64,000 nucleotides of DNA, from positions 24,873,872 through 24,937,871 of the forward strand of contig NC_052506.1 of the NCBI RefSeq assembly GCF_014356525.2. The letters are read 5' to 3'. Below, piece after piece: positions 23,901 through 35,900 of this stretch. The DNA is from Nilaparvata lugens (taxonomy: Eukaryota > Arthropoda > Insecta > Hemiptera > Delphacidae). Made by a program: the position numbers and the translations under genes. Under the pieces are notes generated by a model, which saw nothing but the letters and a program-made list of their open reading frames with translations, was not told the origin of the DNA and ran no database searches. Within the stretch, counting starts at the first letter, position 1, and the number at the start of each line of letters is the position of its first letter.

Positions 23901-26900
23901 AAACCTCAGCTCTAGCTCAGTGGTAGATACATGAATTTTATAAATACAAATAATCACCATAAGGTTCAATGACCGGTCATTGATAATTCTTACCGCTGCT
24001 TCTGTGAAGTTCTTGAAGAATACCAGTGAGGAAATTAAAAGAATATTTGATGACTGATTATCAGTAACCATGTACCACTAGAGAATGATCAGGACCAACT
24101 ATAGTTGTTTCTAGTCATTTTATAATTTGTTCCATAATTACGAATGTGCTTATAATACGTATACAAAATGAGTGAATGGATGAGTAAATAAACTAATAAA
24201 TAAATTAATTACTAATTGCATAAATGAATAAACGAATTTATTTTTTCTTCTAGGATATTAATTGACCTGTTACTACACTAATAGTTCCGTGAACAGTAGA
24301 CCTCACGCAGTATTCTCATCCACAAGTACCTGATTGAAACTATAGACCTTATGGAAATACAGCAATAGACTGGCTTCTCCACACATCTGTGTAATCACTT
24401 GTCAGCTGATTCATGATGAATAATTCTAGAGTCTGATTTTTACTCTAAAGCTGGGTTTACACCAAAGTTATAAACAAAATAATGTTAATAACATAGTCCT
24501 TATAGATTCTATTAGATTGAACGGAACTTGACAAACACATATGTTCATCATGTGTATGATAAGATATGTTCAATCTAATAGAATCTAAAAGGATTAAGTT
24601 ATCAACATTTTGTTATTAACTTTGGTGTAAACCCAGCTTTATATTGGCGTATAAAGGAGGCTCCTTTTTCCTTTTATATTATCCTTGAAATGCAAAATTT
24701 CCTAAAACCTTGTATATACGTCGACGCGCAATTTAAAAAGGAACATACCTGTCAAATTTCATGAAAATCTATTACCGCGTTTCGCCGTAAATGCGCAACA
24801 TATAAACATTTAAACATTAAGAGAAATGCCTAACCGTGGACTTGAATCTTATACCTCACTTCGCTCGGTCAATGAAACCATGGAGAAAATATAGAATAAG
24901 AAGACTGTTTGCTCAAGCCAATAGTCCACGTAGTTCTTTTTTGTTGAGCTATGTGACGCTGGTACTCTGTGATGCCGTTTATACACTCTCACGCGGCCAA
25001 GACAGTAATTAATAGTCGGCAATTGTCCACAGTAATCGGCTTGAGCTAACAAAAATCGGCTTGAATTTTGGAACAAAACGCCCTATACTATGGGGTATTT
25101 TCTCTACGATAAAACTGTTTAGAATGAGTGAGTGACTGAATGAACAAAGAAATTAAAGAGGTGAATTTCTCAAAAGAAGTGAATTTCTCAAAGAAATGAG
25201 AGAACAAATGAATTATCGTATGCTGACATATTAAAGTCCTCGTGATGCATGGTGAGCACAATGCACTCGATGGCGTCGTTGATAGACTCGACGAGTGGGT
25301 TGATGATGAGCCGAGTCAAGTGGTCGGCGTTGCCGAGTGCCTTGGTGAGCTCGGCCTGAGCGGTCGGCGCCAGGGTGGCCGCCATGTTGGAGCCGACTCG
25401 GCGCACCTGAGTGCTCAGATAGAACGCCATGTTCGCCACGCTCACGTTCAGCTGTTGGCCTGCCGTTGGCGGTTCTGTAATGTAAAAGTCAACTTGAAAA
25501 TTAGTCTCAAATATCAATCAGTTGTTAGTTTTTTATTTAATACAGTTGCTTTTTGGGGGAATAATCCCTCAGCAGGTTGGCATTATTTACAAAAGCAAAC
25601 AAATCATGGCAGAAAATATTGATCACATGCTAAACTAGAAAGTTCATGAGAATATTATCGTAAATGTATAATTTCATGGATACTACACTTATTACAATAC
25701 AAGATAAAAAATCATAGTTCCTCAAATCATTGATTGCACTTTAGACAGTCAAATCCACGGTGGTACACTAAGTCCACCACATTCTACTCGTTCAAACAGA
25801 ATGAGCGAATTTTCAAGCACTGCTCCAAGAAATTCGAGAACATCTTCATATTCGTTAGTGTGGCGTAGTTGTGGGTCACGAGGCTCGAATCTACTTCCTC
25901 AAAAACAGGAACGCTCCCAATAAGCCATGCTCGCGGTGCTCCATACTGTGGGCATGAAATAACACATGCTTGACCGACTCCAGCTGTTGCAAGTTGTAGA
26001 TGGAACACAACTGATCGGCTCTAATCTTATGGATGTTGGCCCTGCTTGTGAGGTCAGTTGTTAGTTGTATTAGTTCAAGTCTAATGTAGTAATGATAAGG
26101 CTGTTAGCTTGAAGTGTATTTTTAAAGCCGATAAAGAAGCTCAAGAAGAAGGAAAATAAGAAGCCTAAGAAAGTTGGAAAAGTAGAAGCTGAAAAAGAAG
26201 AAGCTGGAGAAGAAGAAAAATAAGAAGCTGGAGATGGAAAAGGAGAAGCTGGAGAAGGAAAAAGAGGATCTGAAGAATAAGGGAGAGAAGGAGAAGGAAA
26301 AGGAGAAGCTGGAGAAGGAAAAAGAGGATCTGAAGTAAAAGGGAGAGAAGGAGAAGGAAAAGGAGAAGCTGAAGAAAAAGGAAATGGAGAAGCCTAAGAT
26401 GAAGAAGGAGAAGAAGGGAAACAAGATGCTGAAGAAGGAAAAGAAGAAACCTAAGAAGGGAAAAAAGAAACCTAAGAAGAATGAGAAGAAGAAGCTCAAG
26501 AAGAAGATATGAGTTTTCTTTATTCCATCTTCAATTGAGAAGTTCAACTAGAACGCCACTTGTATTTGACCGTCGCCATTTTGTAAATAAAAATAATGTG
26601 AACCACAGAACTAGGAATGCCTAATCGCTCTCAGAGTGCACACACCCTAAGTAATCTAACAACAACAACAACAATTTTACGACAAGATTTCCTGGGATAG
26701 TGATCTTCCAGTCTTTGATTCCAAAACAACGGTATGGAATGAGAATAGACTAATCTTCATAATTAAATTTAATTCAGCTCGACTTAATGTATAAGAAATC
26801 ATGAATTTGTGATTATTATTCAATATGTTATAGTCAACTACAAAACTGATATTATAAAGTCTAGTTGGAGAAAGAATGATAGACGCACCTATAACTTGAG

Positions 26901-29900
26901 TGGCTTCCCCTCTCACAGACAGCATCTGTTCGCCCTTTAAACAGAACAGCCTCACAGCCTTGCCAATATTCCGAGCCACAGTCAGGCTCAGTGCTTCCTC
27001 TATCAGTGAGACACTCAATTCACTGCAAACAAAATTGAAATTTTCAATCTTCAAATCACAAAAAAATATTATTTATTCCTCGACCTATTACAGCAAAGTA
27101 GTATAATGACTAGTAAAATTTTAAGTAGTATGAGACACAGTACATAGCGGAATACTTGAACTAAATTTGTTATTTTTCTTGAGGTGGCCAAGTGTGTTGA
27201 GAATTTGTGTACACACAGCACAGCAGCGAAGAAAAATCAACAAAAAATCGAAGATTCAAAAACCTAACCTCGAAAAATGTTGTTCGAAGCGTTTCGATGT
27301 GATGACACAGCAATGTATGTACACACTTGTCCTCTCGTTAGTGGTGTCACCATAGCATGTCATTTATTCCACAGTCAAACATCTAATTTACAGAGAGAAT
27401 TTGCTTGTAGGAGTTTAAAGAATTGGTTGGTTCAGCGAACAGTAATAATTGAGCAATAATTTGTTATGGCCCCTAACGTCTACTACTACTTCATACCATG
27501 GTATGAGAGTCAATGAAAGAATAGAAAAAAGTAAATTAGAGGAATGATACTTTATCAGAGGAAGCTACAGAGAAGACGCACGCTGATTTCAGATGACATT
27601 CTCTGACAATATTTACATTCAATTCTTTTTTTTAAATTTTAGGTCAGTTTCATCAATTTATAACAATGTTTCGATGTAGATAGGAATGGATGAGGAATTG
27701 CATTTATGCAATAATAATGCTAAAGGATTTATTGATTACTTTATCAAACGAAAATACTATCTTGCCGAATTTCTTCCTACGTGTTCTTCTCATAGTCAAT
27801 ATATGCGCTGTCGCAGAAGTCTTCGTGGTGGTTAAATAGCATTTAATTTGAGTGTGGTTTTAATTAATTTTTGATGACTTTTAATTTGCATAAACTTACT
27901 TGGTGACTGTGCGTATTAGAGCATCAACATCTTCAGTGGTGGGTGGATTCTCATTGGCGAACATACTGTGTACTGAGTCCAGGAGACGGGCAACCGATTT
28001 TGACAGATAAGCCGTTTCAAACTGGTGTCCGCATCTTCCTCTACAAAATAAAATAATAAAATAATTTGTTGAAACGTAACTACTCAAGTTAAAACGTAAT
28101 TATTTGTTTCTGAATATACATAGCTTTTTAGCCTAAAGCTGCTTTTACACCAAAGATGAACATATACAAGGATAGCAATACGATTGCTAATCAAACACTG
28201 CCATTATATACACTATATACAAGGTTCCTTCCTTGTTAGGTTAGTTAGTGGAGTACTTTTATTTCTATCTGTCATGTCGTACAAATAGGTACTCTTGTGA
28301 AGGTACTTTCTATGCACTAGATCATACAAGCATAGAGAAAAGGTAGCATAAGAAGATATCACATGACATATCATTATGTTCCATATTTCAAGCCGATTTT
28401 TTGTTAACTCAGATAAATTACTGTCAACTACTGTCTATCATTACTGTTTTGGTCGGTTGAAAGTATGAGAATGGCACAGTTTGAGGTAAATTTCACTGTA
28501 ATCTGCTTTTCTGCCAGACTGATGCGGTCAAGTCTTAGCAACCAAGTTGCTAGCAACTCGACTACATCAGGCGGCGATTTCCGAGGGAAAAAATTGAGAA
28601 AAATGGGGTATTTTTCACATTCCCCTCCAACTCTTTGCTCCCAATTTCTGTTTGTGAGCATTAAAAGTTGGCGTCCGAGTCGGCTCCCCAAGATTAAAAT
28701 TAGTACCGGAAACTAAGTTTTCCTTGTAGCAGAAAAATACTGGTCTTTCCTTTTTCACGTTTTGAGAAAGTCGAGGAGCTAGGGATTTCTTTTCCGCTCG
28801 CAAAGTATGACAACTTATTATTTTTGTTGGTTGAAATGAATCTGACAATGCTCGGAAATTCTGAGGGGTTATCTTGTTCTTATATTTGAACTAGCTGGCC
28901 CGGCGAACTTCGTACCGCCAAATGGATAATGCATCTCATGACAAACTTTAGCTGAATGCACACCTGAGGAGGCGCGATGCTACATTTTGCATTCAGGTGC
29001 TTCTTGCTTATTGGTTTGAATGGAAGCACTCACTCACACACACACACACCAAATCGGGCATGACATGGAACGGTGTGATAAAACAATCTCCATAAGATCA
29101 ACACTTAGTATCACCTACAGTAACTGTATTACCCAATATATAAATTGGTTAATATAGTTACTGTAGTATCACCAAGCCGCGCCTCCTCAAATCTTGAAAT
29201 TTGCTTAGTGTACAGCTGGTAACTTCAGATGCTATTATTCATATTATTCCAATCATTAATTTTTATGGATTTTATTTATGAAGATAATTTTCCAACTGCA
29301 ACTGCACGGAGTGATCCGTGGTCTAGTGGATAGAGTGCTTGCGTAGCAGCATAGAGATCCCGGGTTTCAACCCTCTCAATACCAAAAGTTTTTTAACCAG
29401 ATCACTCCCGTGTTATCGGATGGGCACGTTAAACTGTCGGTCCTGGCTGAAGTATGTCAGTTGTAAGGCCCATTGACGGCTTAAATTATATATTCAGGTG
29501 GTGGGACCTTCCCGCAAGGGACCAAAATGCCAAAAGCCATAAAGCCATGCCAAAAGCCCCACCAACAAAAGCCATACGAATTTACTTTTTCCAACTGCAA
29601 AATGAATAATGAACTAAAAATCAATTAAGTCACCGAAGACAGCACAATTATTCGAAACAAAGCAATGTCTTTAGAGCATGCAAGTTTTTAACCTGAGACC
29701 GCACTGCTGGATGGTTACACACAGAACATTCATTTTGTTTTTAGTCGGGGCGTTTAGAATAAAATACATTGGCGATTATGGAGTAGCACATACTCTTGTC
29801 CTATCTACTATCTACCGATAGCTGTTGGATGACGCAATGGTTATAACAGCTGATTTTTATTTCTGTGTGTGGCCAGCTCAAAAATCTTCTCCTATAAAGG

Positions 29901-32900
29901 TACGTACAGATTTACGCGCCGCGAACATGAGCAATTCAATTTTAATCAGCTGATGCCAATCTTTTTATATCTGTATCTTACCGTTTCTGTGAAAATGCAG
30001 ATATAATCAGCTGATTAAAAGTGAATTGCTCATGTTCGCGGCGCGTATATCTGTACGCACCTTTAGGATTACGTATAAAATTTGAAGGACCGTAAGAAAG
30101 AGTCCTGGAGTCGGATTATAAATTTGATAGGATAGGCCATAAACCTGGACCTGAACAAAATGAACACAACTAAAAAAATCATCAAATTCTGTGCACACGT
30201 AAAAAGTTATTGAATGCCAAAATTTGAGGCTTCATTTTCATTTTTAAAGATATTAAATATGATGGAATTCATATATTCATAAGGACGGCCAAAAATCGAT
30301 TTGTGTGTATCTGGACTGGACTGGATTAAGTATTGAAGTTTACGGATCTTATCCAAATTTTGTTTAATTTTTTTTAGAATGTTCCTTAAGAACTTATTTA
30401 ATCAATTAGTATTATCATAGAGAAACAATAGTGTAAGTAGATATCCCATGGTATGGGGAATTTATGTCGCAACTTATTCTGTTATCTCAAGCCGATTACT
30501 GTCAATTTTTACTGTTTTGTTGGGACGATAGTGTATGAACGGAACAATTTGAGAGACTACCAGCATCACACAGCTGCATAGGAAAGAACTACGTGAACTA
30601 TTTGGCTTGGGATAACTATAACAGTAAAAACTGTCACATAAACGCCCTAGACCATGGGATATCTACTTATGCTATGGTTTCTCTATGGTATTATACAATA
30701 TAATAATGGTGATAAATGGAATCATCATGAGTGTAATAAAGTTACACATTCATAATGATCCTCCAAAAAATTGGATTTTAAAGATAAAATAAGATCCTGT
30801 CGAAGATTCAAGTTGGGTGCACTTTACTATACCAAATGTGTATGCTTGCTATATACAAACTCCTCCACGATTCTACAACGAGAGCCAGCAGCTTGAAAGT
30901 CAGTTATAAGTAACAAATTCAATGTCAATCGCATTGAAATCCATTTTGAGAGTTCTTTGCACATCAAAGAAATGTTTTTGATGATAAAAAACATGAAAAT
31001 TCCTCATTAAATAATTTAAAATCCTTGATAAATGTTGCCGTTACGGAAACTTGAGTAGGAAAAAGCTTAATGTGGTTGTATAGCGTGACGCTAGATAGTG
31101 CTGGCAGTAAACATGATACGGGCCATGTGATACTGTATCATTCGACAGGCAACGGAATGCAATTTCTCTTGAGTTCCTTAAGTTTCCAGTATCATTGTTC
31201 ATTTACTAGACTATCCTGGATTTTTAACCATGCTATGAGTAATGACAGTATGCATCACGATGATGACAACACGATTGATTATAATGTTGATGACAATGAC
31301 AAATTCCTAACTTCTTGACAATTTCCTAGTGATTCTTTGAAACTTGCTTCTTGAAAAAAGAAGGAACTTAGTTCTTTCCTTCGTGCTTCCATCATTACTT
31401 TACTTGGAAAAAGGTTTTTCAATTGTTTGAGTTTCAAATTCAATTTTCAGAATATTCGGATCAACAAAAAAAGCTACAACCACGGAATAAGGAAAATAGT
31501 AGTACTATCTAAGGAATTATCTAAGGAATCGAGAGGCAGAGTAATCTGTAAGAAAATGTACATTTTCCTGTAAATACACTTGTCTCTTGTACAAAACTAT
31601 ACAATTGTCTGTGGTTCAACATGGTTTTCAGTTCAATCACAATATTAGGGGTTGAAATATTCTGAGTGAATTCATGCTTTACTCCTTGAAATCATAGAAC
31701 TTATAGAGGTATTCTTGGAAAATGACTGGAAAGTTCGAAAGGCAGAGTAGTTTGTAACAAAATTGACATTTTCCTGTAAATAAACGTGGCTTTTCATCGT
31801 AGTTGTAAACCAATGCCATGGTCTCAAAAACGACTTCGCACTGGATCTATGCACTTGTTCCTACACACATGTTCCCGGTACGTGTCATACTAGCGCCTAG
31901 GGTGGATTTTATGCTGCCAGATTTATTGGCGATTGTAAATATCGACAGAAGAGTATTTACGTTCGGGATTTATTGCCGTGAAGGCAATTGATATACAGCA
32001 GGTTTCACTTCAAAATGACAGAATTGCTTGAATAGGTTGTATTGGTGGTTTTTAATGCTGAATGATGACAGTATGGAATCGGTAGGCAAGCGGACCGCCT
32101 AAGGCAAACAATAGTAAATCGTTCCGGAAGCGAGTTAAGGAGCCACTACATTGTACGCCGCTGAGCCAGCTAGTGTAAAGCGGCCTTATTACGGCGATAA
32201 CTTTCTTTAAGTTTTAGATGATTTTCAGTGGTGATCACAGGGTAGTTTGGGTCAAAACATAGTGGAGCGACGGAGGTAGCTTCATGCTTGAATGTTGAAA
32301 ATAGCGAATGTGTTAGCAAAAACTTAATGTGAGAAAATTATTTTTCAACAGTAAAATAAATTTCTCACGATAGAAATTCACAAAGAAAATTCAACTACAA
32401 GTTTACTAAAGTCTCATCATTGTTAAAGTCCTAATTCTACTCGTTTTTAAATGAACCCAATCAATAAATTTATTTCAATATTAGTCCATTATATTAGTCC
32501 ACATTGTTCTCTAGATATGAGCGTGGAAGCAAAACGCTGCAAAATGCAACTTCCAAACCACCTTCATCCCCTTAGCACATGAGTTGGGAATGGGGACTTT
32601 TGATATGTTCTACTCCCAACAAAGCTGCAAAGTCAAAAATTTTGTTAGAAAAATTCTCTCGAAATTCCTTTGTCAATTGGTCTATTGTTGCAAAAATTGA
32701 GATTTCACACTCAACACTAAAGATGCAACAAAAAATGTAGGGAAATTCGTAAAAGCGATTGTCAAGTTTCGTTCAATCTAATCGAATCTATAAGGATTAA
32801 GTTATTAACATTATGTTAATAACTTTGGTGTAAACCCAGCTCAAGTATTAACTGTCAGTCCCGGTTGAATTATAATAGTCATTTGGCCCATTGACATATA

Positions 32901-35900
32901 ATATACTAGTAGTTCTGTGAACAGTAGACCTCACGCAGTATTTTCATCCACAAGTACCTGATTGAAACTATAGACCTTATGGAAATACAGCAATAGACTG
33001 GCTTCTCCACACATCTGTGTAATCACTTGTCAGCTGACTTATGATGAATAATTCTATTGTCTGATTTTTACTCCAATATTGGCGTATGAAGGAGGCTCCT
33101 TTTTCCTTTTATATTATCCTTGAAATGCAAAATTTCCAAAAACCTTGTATATACGTCGACGCGCAATTGAAAAGGAACATACCTGTCAAATTTCATGAAA
33201 ATCTATGACCGCGTTACGCCGTAAATGCACAACATATAAACATTTAAACATTTGAACATTAAGAGAAATGCCAAAACGTCGACTTAAATCTTAGACCTCA
33301 CTTCGCTCGGTCAATAAATATATACAGCTGGGTGGAACTATGCCTTAGGAGACTCTCCACCTGAGTAAGTCCTACAAGTATGACTATGATTATGGGAATC
33401 TACAACTGGCATTTGACCAAAGTTACTTAAATTTCTAATTTCAATAATTAGTAAATACTCTTGAAGTCTAGATGTGATGTTTTTGATCTATTCACAATAT
33501 AATGTGACAGAAATATGAGTACAAAAATTAAATAAAACAATATTATTACTACTAATAATACAGAGTGATTCAGAAAAGACTTTACAACTTTGAAAATTCA
33601 TATAAATCTTATTAAACAAGGTACAGTACAGAGCTGGTTTTGGTGTTGTTTTAAAGGAAACACTCCAAGTTTTGACTCGCGTAGTCCGCTAGTGCCTGGT
33701 CTAGCGCACAAGCGCTAGCGGCATTTACGTCAGAGATGGCTGCCTTCACTGGACCCGAGCGTGCTAGCTGTGTGTTTTGGTTTGAAAAAAACGGCATAGT
33801 GTACCTTGATATGTTGCAAAATTTTTTGATTGCACAGATCGATAAGGATGACGGAGAACGAAAGGTTTTCTTTATGCAAGATGGCGCACCACCACACTAT
33901 CTGACTGACGTCCGTGATTTTCTTAATGTCCGCTTTGCAAATCAGTGGATTGGCCGTAATGCGCCAATTGTATGGCCCCCTCGTTCCCCAGACTAACACC
34001 GCTGGATTTTTTCTTGTGGGGTTTCATAAAAGATATGGTTTATGTACCTCCTTTGCCAGCGACTCTACCTGAACTTAGAGCAAGGATTTGAGCTGTTGTT
34101 GAGCAAGTTACACCAGAAATGCTAGTGCGAGTCTGGGAAGAAATCGACTATCGATGGGATGTCTGCAGGATAACCAACGGAAGTCACATAGAAAATCTTC
34201 AGTTTAAGGTGAAAAACTTGAAGTGTTTTCCTTCAAAACAAAACCAAAACCAGTTCTGTACCTTGTTTAACAAGATTTATATGAATTTTCAAAGTTGTAA
34301 AGTCATTTTTCAATCACCCGTAAAAATAACCAATCTCAAGGCCATATAAGAATTATATTATCTTTCAAAAGATTAGTTAACAAACTTGGCTTCCAATGAA
34401 AATATAAACTAAGTTATAACCAATAGATAAATTGATAGGGGTTTAGAAAATTAATGGAACTTACGCATCAGCAAAAATATTAGCAGTGAGTGGCTCGGCT
34501 TGGAGCTTCTTATGCAAATCGAGATGCAAACGCAGCAGCTTCGGGTATTCACCTTCCAGAGCCTGCTTGATAAAGGACGAACCTGAAAATATTACGAGTG
34601 TATATGATCAATGAGGAATAAAATATTAATAGATGCATTATTTTATATTTGATAAAATTTATACTTAAATAGTTTGGTAGATAACACCTCACTTCATCTT
34701 GAATCATTTCTTCAAAGCTTAGGCCTGGTTGTATTTTAATCATGATTAGTTCACGAGAACCAATAAGAGAAGTCTCATTAGATGAGGTTATCATCTCATT
34801 CAATCATGGTTGAAATATAACAGGTTTTTATGCAACTGAACCATGGAATTGCTGGTATTAATACAAATTTTTGTATGAGCTTATCAAATTTGAACATAGT
34901 GTACTGAGAATTAGAAGATATCAAGTAAGCCTACACAACTAAATATAACAGGGTTTTGTGCAACTGAGCCATAGAATTGCTTGTATTAATAAAACATGTT
35001 GTATGAGCTTATCAAATTTGAACATATTGTAATGAAAAACAGAAGATATTAAGTAAGACTACACAACTAAAAAGAGACAGAGTTTTAACAATTCAGTTGT
35101 GATTGTGTTTTTGTGAGAATATGGCAGGTTATATAAGGAAACCTGTTTCCGTACTTTCAACTGAATTTGTACAATAATTTGAAATGAATAGTAGTTGGAA
35201 ACTGCTAAAGTGAAATTCACGTCACACTATACGCATTGTTTAAATGGGAAGCATTTATGTTATTTATAGGAAATGCTGACAGTTTGAAGGGAATCTCATT
35301 GAGAAGAGTTTTATTCACAATAATGTATTTATTGCAAAAAATGTAATGATATCTACGGGTAGATAAATAGATTATTATATATCAGCCAAAGACGAGTTCT
35401 CAGAGGGGTATATGGTTTTGTCAGATAAATCTATATCATATTAATTAGGCTAATATGATATAGATTTATCTGTATATTTAAAATCAAAGCAATCATTGAA
35501 ACTGTAGAAGCTTTGAAGCTTTAGAAGCATTCCATCATGTACGATTAAAATCACTTGGGAAGACCAAGCAACCTGCACACAGAGATAATACATAGTATCT
35601 TCAATTAGATTTGGCGGGAACGCGGAATTCGAAATATCAGGAAATGAAACGTATACACGACATTTTTAATTCCGCGGTCCCGCAGCAGCTAATTCAATTT
35701 TCAATTTATTCACACAAACATATAACTATAGCACAAATTAACAGAAAGAATACATGCAAACAACAACAACAATCACAAAAAAAGAATAGTGCTACAAAAT
35801 AGAAAATTGAAGCTACTGTTATCCCTATGTGCAGCGTGATTGAGATCCAAAACATTTCCTGTTACAATTTGTACAACAGTCAAATACGAGGTTATGTGTT

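Larger units (their letters stand above)
28891..30250 (-). mobile_element. Helitron, second copy, carrying two nested insertions
   Basis: Reverse orientation: CTAG at 28891 after an A (CTAG then T on the minus strand), preceded on that strand by the GGCGGTACGAAGTTCGCC hairpin. The 5' TC end is at 30250, flanked by T on the plus strand. The 5' region matches the 6525 copy (CCTCAAATTTTGGCATTCAA) and so does the middle (GTTGGATGACGCAATGG, GCCACACACAG). It contains the SINE at 29302-29586 and the fold-back at 29895-30065. It lies in the COG5 intron between exons 9 and 10. Confidence 0.8.

Noticed and set aside
23870..23935. tRNA-like words (GGGTTCAAACCTC and AGCTCAGTGGTAGA)
   Set aside because: The B-box-like word precedes the A-box-like word on the same strand and no cloverleaf forms.
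26122..26547. 141-codon minus-strand Phe/Ser-rich reading frame
   Set aside because: It is the complement of the polypurine repeat; the absence of stops follows from the composition.
35611..35802. 63-codon frame MAGTRNSKYQEMK
   Set aside because: In a COG5 intron, ends in low-complexity Gln/Lys, no domain. Its start overlaps a short inverted repeat (GCGGGAACGCGGAATT / AATTCCGCGGTCCCGC).
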